The translations under genes and the position numbers were made by a program. The notes beneath the pieces were generated by a model. That model saw nothing but the letters and a program-made list of their open reading frames with translations, searched no databases and was not told where the DNA came from. This document shows, piece after piece, positions 38,096 through 46,255 of a stretch of 64,000 nt of DNA (within the stretch, counting starts at the first letter, position 1; each line of letters begins with the position of its first letter). Origin of the DNA: Psychromonas marina (lineage in GTDB: Bacteria > Pseudomonadota > Gammaproteobacteria > Enterobacterales > Psychromonadaceae); NCBI RefSeq assembly GCF_030161115.1, contig NZ_BSPQ01000013.1:434001-498000 (forward strand), given 5' to 3'.

Positions 38096-38136
38096 GTTAC
38101 GTCCTCACTCTCTTTAAACTACTATTTAAAAAATGG

Positions 38137-38391
38137 TTATGCTTCTGCTTTTTCAAACTCATGGTAGACAAGGCCAGTATTGATAACCCCATCTATTTCA
38201 TTAATTGCGTCAATGACTTCCATAATAATGCGTTGATTAGGTGCTTCTAAGACCACAATTGCTTTCCCTTGTGGTGAAATAGTAATTACCTCAGCGCCAA
38301 CTAAGAGATTGATGCTAGCTCGAATCGCATCCTCTTTTTTGATATTCACATGCACGATTAAACTTGATACATGCAACTCTTCAGGTTTCAT
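38137..38391 (-). CDS. napD: Nap maturation chaperone NapD
   Basis: 84-residue cytoplasmic chaperone that binds the NapA Tat signal and delays export until the cofactor is inserted. It opens with EELHVSSLIVHV, as in the family, and has the ferredoxin-like beta-alpha-beta pattern. Its start overlaps the napF stop by 4 bases. Confidence 0.93.
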   Translation of the reverse strand: MKPEELHVSSLIVHVNIKKEDAIRASINLLVGAEVITISPQGKAIVVLEAPNQRIIMEVIDAINEIDGVINTGLVYHEFEKAEA

Positions 38392-38882
38392 TTGTTTTCC
38401 TTAGTTTCAATAGGCTTTACTTCGATAGCTTTAGTGGGGCAAGGTGCTACACATGCACCGCACCCAGTGCATAAATCATTGTCAATTTGGGGTACTGCGC
38501 TAATGCCAATTTGAAAAGTTAATGCTTGTGCTTCACAGCTTTCAGCACAGCTACGGCAATAGATATTTTGGTTCGCTAAGCAGGTATTATTGATTGACGC
38601 TTTTTTGTGCCATGGCGACTCGGTTATAGCTGTAAATATAGGCTCTTTACAAATTTCTGCACATTTCCCGCAGAAATCACACTCACCTAGATCAAAGTCA
38701 ACATTTGGAAAGCCGCCATCCCCTTTAACAATAATTTCCTCAGGACAAACCGCTAGACAATCCCCACATTGCGTACAATTATCTAAAAACTGCTTAGGGC
38801 TAATAACCCAAGGTAACAAATTATCAGTCGTTATTACTTTTTTGGGACGAAACAAACTACGTTTATTGGCATCAAAATCCAC
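38388..38882 (-). CDS. napF: ferredoxin-type protein NapF
   Basis: 164 residues, cytoplasmic, with three clear [4Fe-4S] motifs (CTQCGDCLAVCP, CDFCGKCAEIC, CTGCGACVAPCP) and a further Cys group at YCRSCAESC. NapF helps mature NapA by supplying or repairing its iron-sulfur cluster. It is the first gene of napFDAGHBC; the regulatory region with a perfect FNR-type site lies upstream. Confidence 0.93.
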   Translation of the reverse strand: MDFDANKRSLFRPKKVITTDNLLPWVISPKQFLDNCTQCGDCLAVCPEEIIVKGDGGFPNVDFDLGECDFCGKCAEICKEPIFTAITESPWHKKASINNTCLANQNIYCRSCAESCEAQALTFQIGISAVPQIDNDLCTGCGACVAPCPTKAIEVKPIETKENK

Positions 38883-38988
38883 AAAATAACCTTACTTTTT
38901 ATAATGTTAATAAAAGGTTAATAAGCCTTTATTTTGTAACAAACAATAGCAAAGAAGTGTAAAGGAGGTATGTTAATAAGGTGTTCTA

Positions 38989-39002
38989 TTGATACAAATC
39001 AA
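38989..39002 (-). promoter_or_regulatory. FNR-type operator upstream of napF
   Basis: TTGATACAAATCAA matches the FNR consensus TTGATNNNNATCAA at every position. It is centred about 113 bases before the napF ATG. This agrees with oxygen-controlled expression of nap; a NarP site could not be picked out with confidence. Confidence 0.85.
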
Positions 39003-39073
39003 TAGCGAAATTGAATAATGAGAGTTAACGCTCATTTATACTACGAGAAAAATTCTTGGATACGAATATAGGG

Positions 39074-39111
39074 AGGTTTCCCTTTATAGAAAAACCTATA
39101 AAAGGAAACCT
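39074..39111 (-). terminator. long hairpin after moaA
   Basis: Sixteen-base arms AGGTTTCCCTTTATAG (39074-39089) and CTATAAAAGGAAACCT (39096-39111) pair with one mismatch around a 6-base loop, 12 bases past the moaA stop. It lacks a long T-run; it probably ends the moaA transcript and separates it from nap. Confidence 0.7.
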
Positions 39112-39123
39112 TATTGATCACTA

Positions 39124-40104
39124 CTAGCCACCGATAGATGCTAAATGAGGGGTTATACCTGTATTACCCGCTTGTAAATAGTGGCTCTCTTTCTTATCCT
39201 CTAATGCTAAAATAATGCGTGCTTTTAGTGCCTCTTTTTGTGAGGAATCTATTAACAAATCACGAAGATCAACGCCCTTTTCACCAAATAGGCAGAGATG
39301 TAACTTACCAGTTGAAGAAACACGTAAACGATTACAGCTTTTACAAAAATCTTGACTGTAAGGCATGATTAAACCAACTTCCCCCTGATACTCACTGTGA
39401 GTGAAAATTTGGGCAGGACCATCGTGACTCAACGGCACTTTTTGAGTCCAACCTTCAGCTAATAATTTTTCTTTGATCCATAAACCAGACAGGTGGTGCT
39501 TATCAAAAAATTCCGCATTATCTCCAGTCTGCATCAACTCAATAAAGCGCAACTGAATCGGTTGTGTTTTTATCCAATCGATATAAAGATCTAAATCCTT
39601 ATCGTTTACCCCTTTTAGTAAAACACTATTGATTTTAACCTGTTTATAACCCGCCGTTACGCAAGCACTAACGCCGTCCATCACCTTTTGGAAAATATTT
39701 TTTCCGGTAATGAGGTAAAAGGTTTTAGCGTCGAGGCTATCCACACTGACATTAATCGCATCAAGCCCAGCATCGAACCAATGTTGTGCATCTTTTTGCA
39801 AGCGAAAGCCATTCGTCGTAGTGGCAACCTTTTCGATCCCCTCTACCGAAGCAACGGATTTGATAATATCGGAAAAATCCTTGCGCAAGCTAGGTTCTCC
39901 GCCGGTTATACGTACTTTTTTAGTACCTAATTCTACGAAAGCTTGCACTAAGTGATTAATCTCTTGATGAGATAAAAATTGATTTTCATGACTACGTTGA
40001 TACCCATCAGGTAAACAATAATTGCATTTGAAATTGCATTCATCGGTTATCGACAGGCGTAAGTATTCAAACTTACGATTGAAGTTATCTTTAAGCTGTT
40101 GCAT
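39124..40104 (-). CDS. moaA: GTP 3',8-cyclase MoaA
   Basis: Radical-SAM enzyme that starts molybdenum-cofactor synthesis from GTP; 326 residues. The SAM cluster motif CNFKCNYC has Cys at 23, 27 and 30; the second cluster uses CKSCNRLRV and the later LHLCLF Cys. ITGGEPSLR (about 72) is the SAM-binding glycine motif, and the protein ends SIGG, the conserved C-terminal Gly-Gly. ATG 40104 with AAAGGAAC before it is better than an upstream TTG at 40122. It is separated from the other moa genes by nap, and divergent from the sensor kinase. Confidence 0.95.
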   Translation of the reverse strand: MQQLKDNFNRKFEYLRLSITDECNFKCNYCLPDGYQRSHENQFLSHQEINHLVQAFVELGTKKVRITGGEPSLRKDFSDIIKSVASVEGIEKVATTTNGFRLQKDAQHWFDAGLDAINVSVDSLDAKTFYLITGKNIFQKVMDGVSACVTAGYKQVKINSVLLKGVNDKDLDLYIDWIKTQPIQLRFIELMQTGDNAEFFDKHHLSGLWIKEKLLAEGWTQKVPLSHDGPAQIFTHSEYQGEVGLIMPYSQDFCKSCNRLRVSSTGKLHLCLFGEKGVDLRDLLIDSSQKEALKARIILALEDKKESHYLQAGNTGITPHLASIGG

Positions 40105-40109
40105 TTTTA

Positions 40110-40235
40110 AGTTCCTTTCCAAACACGGGAGGCAAAGCCGTTTCCACCTTTACCCTTCTTAACATTATTTAAGTTAAGCGGCTTAATTCACATATTAGAA
40201 AAACTTAGTGATATTAAGCTCGGAGCTGTATTGAA
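40110..40235 (-). promoter_or_regulatory. candidate molybdenum-cofactor leader (riboswitch-like) before moaA
   Basis: The moaA leader on the minus strand contains GCCTCCCG (40126-40133) and GGAAAGG (40114-40120) next to the ribosome site, and CAGCTCCGAGC farther up (about 40218-40229). From memory these resemble conserved patches of the Moco RNA motif found before moaA in other gammaproteobacteria. I could not fold it or align it, so the call is tentative. Confidence 0.35.
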
Positions 40236-40285
40236 TATGTAAACACTATGTTACATTGAAATTCTTTTTATATTCTCTATTACCT

Positions 40286-42007
40286 ATGCAAATTAATCTA
40301 CCATTTCACTCCCATTCTGTTGTAAAAGTGATCACAAATGCTTGTTTGATGATTCTAATCATCTCTGCAGCTCATATTATAAGCGTATTTACGACTTTCG
40401 ACAGCCACATCGAAAATATAAAAATAATTGATAACCTGACCAGCCTTAAAATATCGACCACAGGGTTACTCTATGCATCACAATATCATCCACAAGATTT
40501 GCCAACACTTATTCAGCAAATAGATACGCAATTAGCCAATGAGCCGCTTTTTCAGAGTTCATGGTTTAATACACAACAAATTAATCAAACCAACCAGAAA
40601 CTCGCAAATCAGTGGGCTGAAATACACTCCACTATTGATCAACTGCGTTTTACTGAGACTGAAGTGTTATTACCTGCGTTCTATGACTCTTTAGACAATA
40701 TCGTCAAACAATATCAGGTGCTTGCAAAGAAAAAGATACATATCATCCATCTTGCTGAGTTTATTAGTTTTTTAATTACCATGATGATTGGAGTGACACT
40801 TTATCTGTATTCAAAAAAGCAGATCGTACAACCCATCAAACAGTTACTTAAAAATGTACAAGCCATCAAAGCACATCAATTCGATCTTCCTTACCCCTAC
40901 CCTAGTAACGAAATTGGCGTACTTTCGCAAGGTATTAAAGACACTTCAAGTGAGTTAGACCATTTAATTTCAACCATGCAAAAACAAGTTTCAGAGCAAA
41001 CCGTAGCCTTGGAAAAAGCAAACCAAACCATTGAGTTTTTATACTCAATTTCGCAACAATTAAGTACTGTAAAATTAACCTCCCCGATTTTATACAATGC
41101 ATTAAATGCACTCGCGAGACAGGCTAATTTAGATAAGCTTTGTCTTGAGCTGAATAACGGTACTTTCATTAATAGCGAGCATGGTTGTGCAGGTATTGAC
41201 CAGCGTATGCGCAGCATTCCAATTATTATTAATGGTAAGCCATTTGGTTTTTTAAATTATGTATTAAAACAGGGAGCTCGCGATCAATATGCATTAATAG
41301 AGAGTTTTACTGGGTTAGTTGCACGTGCGTTATATCAAGAGGAGCACAGCTTACAAGCGCAGAAAATTTTATTAATGGAAGAGCGTAATATTATTGCGCG
41401 CGAACTGCATGACTCCATTGCGCAATCACTGTCATTTTTAAATATTCAATGTACGCTGTTACACCGACAAGTTGATCACTCACAACAACAAGCTCAACAA
41501 ACCATCGGCAACATCGAAGAAGCCGTTTCCGATGCTTATATCCAATTACGCTCTCTGCTCTCAACCTTTCGTTTAAGTGTTACCGAATCTAATTTTAAAG
41601 AAGCATTGTTAACGATGATAAAAACATTGCAGAAACAAACCGCGGCACCTATTACGATTAAGCAGTTTGAATCTTATTTTTATACTGACGCAAGCCAGCA
41701 TATCCACCTATTACAAATAGTCCGAGAAGCTATTATCAATGCCATTAAGCATTCACAATGTTCTCATATCGAAATCTCATGCATTATTACTGATCAGCAT
41801 AAGGTATGGATTAGTATTATTGATGATGGACAAGGAATCGTTAATAATAGTGAAAAAGATAACCATTATGGGTTATCTATTATGAAGCAGCGCGCCGATG
41901 AATTAGGTGCAACACTTTCATTTAACAGCTTAATTCAAGGAACAGAGGTTAAGCTTATCTTCCCCTATAAAAAATCAATATTGAATCAAGGAGCTGAAAA
42001 TGACTAA
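40286..42007 (+). CDS. narQ: NarQ/NarX-like nitrate sensor histidine kinase
   Basis: Inner-membrane sensor kinase, about 573 residues. Two membrane spans (about 15-37 and 165-185) flank a periplasmic helical domain; a HAMP domain (190-240) and a coiled region follow, then a GAF-like segment, the HisKA_3 phospho-His in ARELHDSIAQS (about 376) and an ATPase domain with REAIINAIKHS and DDGQG. This layout is that of NarX/NarQ. The nitrate P-box is divergent: IIDNLTSLKIS stands where the family has a G-S-L-R-M stretch, so the nitrate-binding Arg is Lys here. ATG 40286 is preferred over TTG 40256. It overlaps the regulator gene by 8 bases. Confidence 0.85.
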   Translation: MQINLPFHSHSVVKVITNACLMILIISAAHIISVFTTFDSHIENIKIIDNLTSLKISTTGLLYASQYHPQDLPTLIQQIDTQLANEPLFQSSWFNTQQINQTNQKLANQWAEIHSTIDQLRFTETEVLLPAFYDSLDNIVKQYQVLAKKKIHIIHLAEFISFLITMMIGVTLYLYSKKQIVQPIKQLLKNVQAIKAHQFDLPYPYPSNEIGVLSQGIKDTSSELDHLISTMQKQVSEQTVALEKANQTIEFLYSISQQLSTVKLTSPILYNALNALARQANLDKLCLELNNGTFINSEHGCAGIDQRMRSIPIIINGKPFGFLNYVLKQGARDQYALIESFTGLVARALYQEEHSLQAQKILLMEERNIIARELHDSIAQSLSFLNIQCTLLHRQVDHSQQQAQQTIGNIEEAVSDAYIQLRSLLSTFRLSVTESNFKEALLTMIKTLQKQTAAPITIKQFESYFYTDASQHIHLLQIVREAIINAIKHSQCSHIEISCIITDQHKVWISIIDDGQGIVNNSEKDNHYGLSIMKQRADELGATLSFNSLIQGTEVKLIFPYKKSILNQGAEND

Positions 42008-42635
42008 TTTAACACGTGTTATGATTGTTGACGACCACCCACTAATGCGTAAAGGAATCCAACAATTACTCTCTATAGACCCCATCTTTAATGTGGTAGC
42101 AGAAGCAACAAACGGTATTGAGGCAGTAAGTTATGCTAAAAAAGTATATCCAGACTTAATCTTACTTGACTATAATATGCAGGGTATTTCAGGCTTAGAG
42201 ACATTAAAGGCATTAAAGAGTGATAATTGTAGTGCTAAAATTATCATTTTAACCGTCAGTGACAGTAAACAAGACGTGATTGCGATGATCAACCAAGGTG
42301 CAAATGGCTACCTGTTAAAAGATTCAGAACCTGAGTTATTGTTAGCAAACATCAGCAAAGTGCTCGCGGGGGAATTAGTCGTCAGTGATAAGCTCATCGA
42401 TTTTTTAGGAGAGCTGGATGATGAAGATAATATTCGTGAGAAGCTAGCGCATTTGACCAAGCGTGAACAACAGATAATGGCAGAAGTAGCAAAGGGATTG
42501 AGCAATAAAGAGATATCAGAAAGTTTACAAATCTCTGAAGGTACGGTAAAAGTACACGTTAAAAGTTTACTCAAAAAACTTGTCGTAAAATCACGCGTTG
42601 AAGCGGCTGTTTTATACCTACAACAGCCCAAGTAA
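42000..42635 (+). CDS. narP: NarP/NarL-like response regulator
   Basis: 211 residues, cytoplasmic. The receiver domain has the acidic pair in MIVDDHPLMR, the phospho-Asp in LILLDYNMQG (D57) and the conserved Lys in GYLLKDSEPEL; a LuxR/NarL-type helix-turn-helix follows (LTKREQQIMAEVAKGLSNKE near 150). It is coupled to the sensor gene. It likely activates nap in response to nitrate. The NarP versus NarL choice follows from the periplasmic reductase next door. Confidence 0.9.
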   Translation: MTNLTRVMIVDDHPLMRKGIQQLLSIDPIFNVVAEATNGIEAVSYAKKVYPDLILLDYNMQGISGLETLKALKSDNCSAKIIILTVSDSKQDVIAMINQGANGYLLKDSEPELLLANISKVLAGELVVSDKLIDFLGELDDEDNIREKLAHLTKREQQIMAEVAKGLSNKEISESLQISEGTVKVHVKSLLKKLVVKSRVEAAVLYLQQPK

Positions 42636-42657
42636 GCCCTTAAACAGTTCGGAATAT

Positions 42658-44730
42658 ATGCTCTCAGACACAGTAAAAAAACAGATACGCCATGGTTATG
42701 ACAAACTCACTCAAGCACTGCCTAATTTTGCTAAGCGAAAAGCACAAAACTACCTCGTTGCAGAAATAGCCAAAGTACTCGCGGGTGAGTATGAAAAGTC
42801 ACGTAGAATATTAGTCGCTGAAGCGGGAACAGGTATTGGTAAATCATTAGCTTATATCTTAGCTGCACTGCCTGTTGCGCAAGCTAATAATAAAAAACTG
42901 GTTATCTCTACCGCAACCATTACGCTGCAAGAGCAATTAATCAATAAAGACCTGCCTTTTTTTCTACGCCATAGTGATTATCAATTCACTTTTACCCTAG
43001 CCAAAGGCAGACAACGTTATTGTTGTGAGCAAAAATTATTAGCAACACAAGATACAAGCCAGCAAGACACTCAAGCACAATTGTTTGAGGAGCGCCCTAA
43101 AGCGGGTGATCAAGAGTTATTAAAACGTCTACATAAGGCTTATCTAGACGGAAAATGGCAAGGGGATCGTGACAGTTGGCCCACCCCGATTCCAAATAGA
43201 ATTTGGCAACATATTGCTTCGGATAAATTTAGCTGCAAGCGCGCACTCGCTAATCATCGCCAATGCCCTTTTCATCGTGCACGTGACGACATTAACAAAG
43301 CGGATGTGATTGTGGTTAATCATGCTCTATTACTTGCTGACCTTGAACTAGGTGGCGGTATTATTTTACCTGATCCAGATAACTGCTTTTATGTATTAGA
43401 CGAAGCACATCATCTGCCAAAAATATCACGTGATTTTGCTAGCGCTTCTACCAATATAAAAGCCGCGCAAGAGTGGTTAAAAAAACTCAAGCCACTTAAT
43501 CAACATATCTCTAAAAAGATCAACAAACACACGACCATCACGCCCTGCTTGAATCTATTAGAAAGTGGTGTAGAGCTGGATGCCTCACTGAAAAAAATAG
43601 AACATTTCTTTCGTGATAATGCACAGCTGTTCGGGGAAAAAAATCAGTGCCGTTTTGAGCTCGGTGAGTTACCCGATGCCCTTATCAACATCATCAATGA
43701 TCTACAAATGGAGAGTAAAAAAGGAGTTGCTGCATTATCCAAGCTCTCATCCATCATTGATGAAGAGATAAAAGATGACAACATTAAAGTACGTGATGCT
43801 GAGCCACTGCTGATTGAAACCGGGCTATTCTTACAACGTTTTGAAAACATCAACTGCTTAAGTAATATGTTAATCCGCGATCGTTCAGAGAAACAAGCAC
43901 CGATCGCCGCTTGGGCCGACAATGAAAATGGTGAGCTTAACTTACACGGCTCCCCGATAGAAGTGGGTGGTTTATTAGAATATATGCTTTGGTCACAAGC
44001 TGCAGGTGTCATTGTTTGTTCCGCAACCCTTACTTCTTTGAATAGCTTTGAATATTTTAAACGTCAAAGTGGCTTACGCAGTGATGATGGTACGCAATAT
44101 TTACGCTTAAAATCCCCCTTTGATTACCCATCTGTTGATCTGATTATTGCAGATATGCAGCATGAACCTACCCATGCAGATTTTGACAATGAATTAGTTG
44201 ATAAAGTGGCTACCTTTATTGAAGATAAAGAAGCGAATTTAGTGTTGTTTGCTTCCTATTGGCAGATGAATTTAGTGGCCGACAAGCTCGCTAAAAAATA
44301 TGGACAAGCTCTGTTAGTTCAAGGCGTATTATCTCGTAGCCAATTAATCCATGATCATAAGCAGCGTTGTGAGAAAGGGTTAACTTCAATTTTATTTGGA
44401 ACTGGCAGTTTATCCGAGGGCTTAGATTTACCCGGTCATTACCTAACTAATCTCATTATTACTAAATTGCCCTTTGCTGTGCCAAATTCTCCCGTTGAAG
44501 AAGCACATTCTGAATGGATAACCTCCCAAGGCGGCAACCCATTTATGCAACTCGCCATTCCTGAAACCAGTAAAAAACTGATTCAGTCATGTGGTCGCTT
44601 AATTCGTAAAGAGCAAGATACTGGCAGAATTATTATTTTAGATAAGCGTGTAAAAACAAAACGCTATGGTAAAGGCCTGCTAGACGCATTGCCTCCATTT
44701 AAACTTCAATTTGAGCAAAACAGAACATGA
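42658..44730 (+). CDS. dinG: ATP-dependent DNA helicase DinG
   Basis: XPD-like superfamily 2 helicase with an iron-sulfur cluster, about 690 residues; it unwinds R-loops and stalled forks. Walker A EAGTGIGKS lies near 56-64, the cluster cysteines are in RYCCEQK and CKRALANHRQCPFHR, DEAHH is near 248, and C-terminal motifs include FGTGSLSEGLDLPG and QSCGRLIRKEQD. The start is set at ATG 42658 (GGAATAT before it); the longer frame from TTG 42598 would overlap narP. The stop overlaps the next gene by 4 bases. Confidence 0.92.
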   Translation: MLSDTVKKQIRHGYDKLTQALPNFAKRKAQNYLVAEIAKVLAGEYEKSRRILVAEAGTGIGKSLAYILAALPVAQANNKKLVISTATITLQEQLINKDLPFFLRHSDYQFTFTLAKGRQRYCCEQKLLATQDTSQQDTQAQLFEERPKAGDQELLKRLHKAYLDGKWQGDRDSWPTPIPNRIWQHIASDKFSCKRALANHRQCPFHRARDDINKADVIVVNHALLLADLELGGGIILPDPDNCFYVLDEAHHLPKISRDFASASTNIKAAQEWLKKLKPLNQHISKKINKHTTITPCLNLLESGVELDASLKKIEHFFRDNAQLFGEKNQCRFELGELPDALINIINDLQMESKKGVAALSKLSSIIDEEIKDDNIKVRDAEPLLIETGLFLQRFENINCLSNMLIRDRSEKQAPIAAWADNENGELNLHGSPIEVGGLLEYMLWSQAAGVIVCSATLTSLNSFEYFKRQSGLRSDDGTQYLRLKSPFDYPSVDLIIADMQHEPTHADFDNELVDKVATFIEDKEANLVLFASYWQMNLVADKLAKKYGQALLVQGVLSRSQLIHDHKQRCEKGLTSILFGTGSLSEGLDLPGHYLTNLIITKLPFAVPNSPVEEAHSEWITSQGGNPFMQLAIPETSKKLIQSCGRLIRKEQDTGRIIILDKRVKTKRYGKGLLDALPPFKLQFEQNRT

Positions 44731-45506
44731 CAGAAATGCTACTTGATCCAAGCACCTTATTACTACTTGCAAGCATAGGTTTACTAGCAGGGTTTATTGA
44801 TGCGATCGTCGGTGGCGGTGGTATGCTCACTGTACCTGCACTATTAAGCTTAGGCTTACCACCTCACTTAACGCTGGGTACCAATAAATTATCAGCTTGT
44901 TTTGCATCAGGCACTGCTGCTTATACGTATTTTAAAAAACAATTATTTAATCCCCTGTTTTGGAAAAACAGTCTTTATAGCACTTTTATCGGTGCATTGA
45001 TGGGGACAATTTTAGTTAATTTCATCAGTGCTGAATGGTTAGAGAAAATCCTACCTGCAGTGATCCTTTGTGCCGCTATTTATAGCCTATTTAATCGTAT
45101 GAAAGAACAAGATGGCAATTCACCGCCTGAACTAACGCCTGCAGTAAAACTAAAACAACGACTACAAGGTTTCATTTTAGGTTTTTATGATGGCTATGCA
45201 GGACCAGGAACGGGTGCTTTTTGGGTTATCTCTAACATGCGTTTATACAAGCTCAACATTTTGCTTTCTAGTGGCGTTGCAAAATCGATGAACTTCACCA
45301 GTAATTTTACTTCGCTATTAGCCTTTATCTACTTTGGGCAGGTAAACTGGTTGATTGGTCTCACTATGGGCAGTTGTTTAATGCTCGGTGCATACATCGG
45401 CGCTCACTCTGCCATTCACTTTGGCGCTAAATTCATTCGCCCTATCTTCATCGTGATTGTTATGATCATGGCACTTAAATTAGGTTATAACGCATGGCTC
45501 AGCTAG
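44727..45506 (+). CDS. TSUP family membrane permease (YfcA-like)
   Basis: 259 residues, about eight membrane spans, of the TauE/SafE (TSUP) family of anion or sulfur-compound transporters. The two duplicated motifs are visible: GFIDAIVGGGGMLTVPAL near 22 and GFYDGYAGPGTGAFWV near 152. The substrate is unknown. It overlaps dinG by 4 bases and priC by 13 bases. Confidence 0.9.
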   Translation: MTEMLLDPSTLLLLASIGLLAGFIDAIVGGGGMLTVPALLSLGLPPHLTLGTNKLSACFASGTAAYTYFKKQLFNPLFWKNSLYSTFIGALMGTILVNFISAEWLEKILPAVILCAAIYSLFNRMKEQDGNSPPELTPAVKLKQRLQGFILGFYDGYAGPGTGAFWVISNMRLYKLNILLSSGVAKSMNFTSNFTSLLAFIYFGQVNWLIGLTMGSCLMLGAYIGAHSAIHFGAKFIRPIFIVIVMIMALKLGYNAWLS

Positions 45507-46054
45507 ATAATGCCTCTATTCTACAATTAAGAGGGCAATTAACCGCCCTTCAAGCTCGCTGTATAAAAATAGACTTACAACTAACACAAACTGAGAACCG
45601 CTGCTTTGTTTTTGAAGCACACCAGTTTTCAAAACGTAGCCTGACCTTAATAGGCTACTTTAATCAGGTTGAAAAAACCCTTAATTCATTGCAAAATAGT
45701 ATTGATAACAAACGCCAAGAGCTATTAATCAAAATAGAATGTGAGCAATTTGTAAATCAGTTTCAGTTACTTATGCAGCTTGTTCAGTCTATTGAAAAGG
45801 GCAAAGCAGCATTGCTTTATAAATCTTACTCTTCACCCAAAGAAAAGATCTTTCAGCAACTGAAAAAGCAATCTGAATATGAACATCGCCTGCTAACGAT
45901 GATTGCAGAGCAAGAAGAACTTCTCTCTAGTGGGGAAGAATGTAATCGCTCATATACCAAAGAAAAAATAGAAGCATTAAAAATTCGCTTCCATAAATGT
46001 AATACTTTTACCCAAAAATTAGAGTTTCAACTTGAGGAAATAAACGATGAGTGA
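45494..46054 (+). CDS. priC: primosomal replication protein N'' (PriC) family
   Basis: 186 residues, mostly helical. The C-terminal signature QLKKQSEYEHRLLTMI near 118-133 is the PriC motif, and YbaM follows directly, as in E. coli. PriC reloads replicative helicase at stalled forks. It overlaps ybaM by 8 bases (stop TGA inside the ybaM start region). Confidence 0.82.
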   Translation: MAQLDNASILQLRGQLTALQARCIKIDLQLTQTENRCFVFEAHQFSKRSLTLIGYFNQVEKTLNSLQNSIDNKRQELLIKIECEQFVNQFQLLMQLVQSIEKGKAALLYKSYSSPKEKIFQQLKKQSEYEHRLLTMIAEQEELLSSGEECNRSYTKEKIEALKIRFHKCNTFTQKLEFQLEEINDE

Positions 46055-46208
46055 ACAGCACCATAGCTTAGCGGATGCACCACCAGCAGTACAAATTGCA
46101 GTAGATTTAATTGAATTACTAGAAGAAAACAAGATCGAGAGTAAAATGGCTATCGAAGCCTTAGAGATTGTTTTAAATGATTTCAAAAAAAAAGCACAAG
46201 TTAAATAA
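46047..46208 (+). CDS. ybaM: YbaM family (DUF2496) small protein
   Basis: 53-residue protein. The pattern APPAVQIAVDLIELLEENKI, then AIEALEIVLNDFKKK, corresponds closely to E. coli YbaM (PDDVKLAVDLIVLLEENQI), which also follows priC. Function is unknown. TGAGGAAATAAAC gives the ribosome site before ATG 46047. Its TAA stop (46206-46208) sits inside the stem of the terminator. Confidence 0.9.
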   Translation: MSEQHHSLADAPPAVQIAVDLIELLEENKIESKMAIEALEIVLNDFKKKAQVK

Positions 46209-46226
46209 CTCATGCTTTTGTTTTAT
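46190..46226 (+). terminator. terminator overlapping the ybaM stop
   Basis: AAAAGCA (46190-46196) with TGCTTTT (46213-46219) and inner AGTTA (46199-46203) with TAACT (46206-46210), then a T-rich tail. The ybaM TAA codon lies in the inner stem. Confidence 0.75.
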
Positions 46227-46255
46227 TAATAGTTAAACGACAAGCCGGTAACAAC

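Noticed and set aside
38960-38980. NarP/NarL heptamer pair near napF
   Set aside because: TACCTCC on the minus strand differs from TACYYMT at the last position and no 7-2-7 partner is visible.
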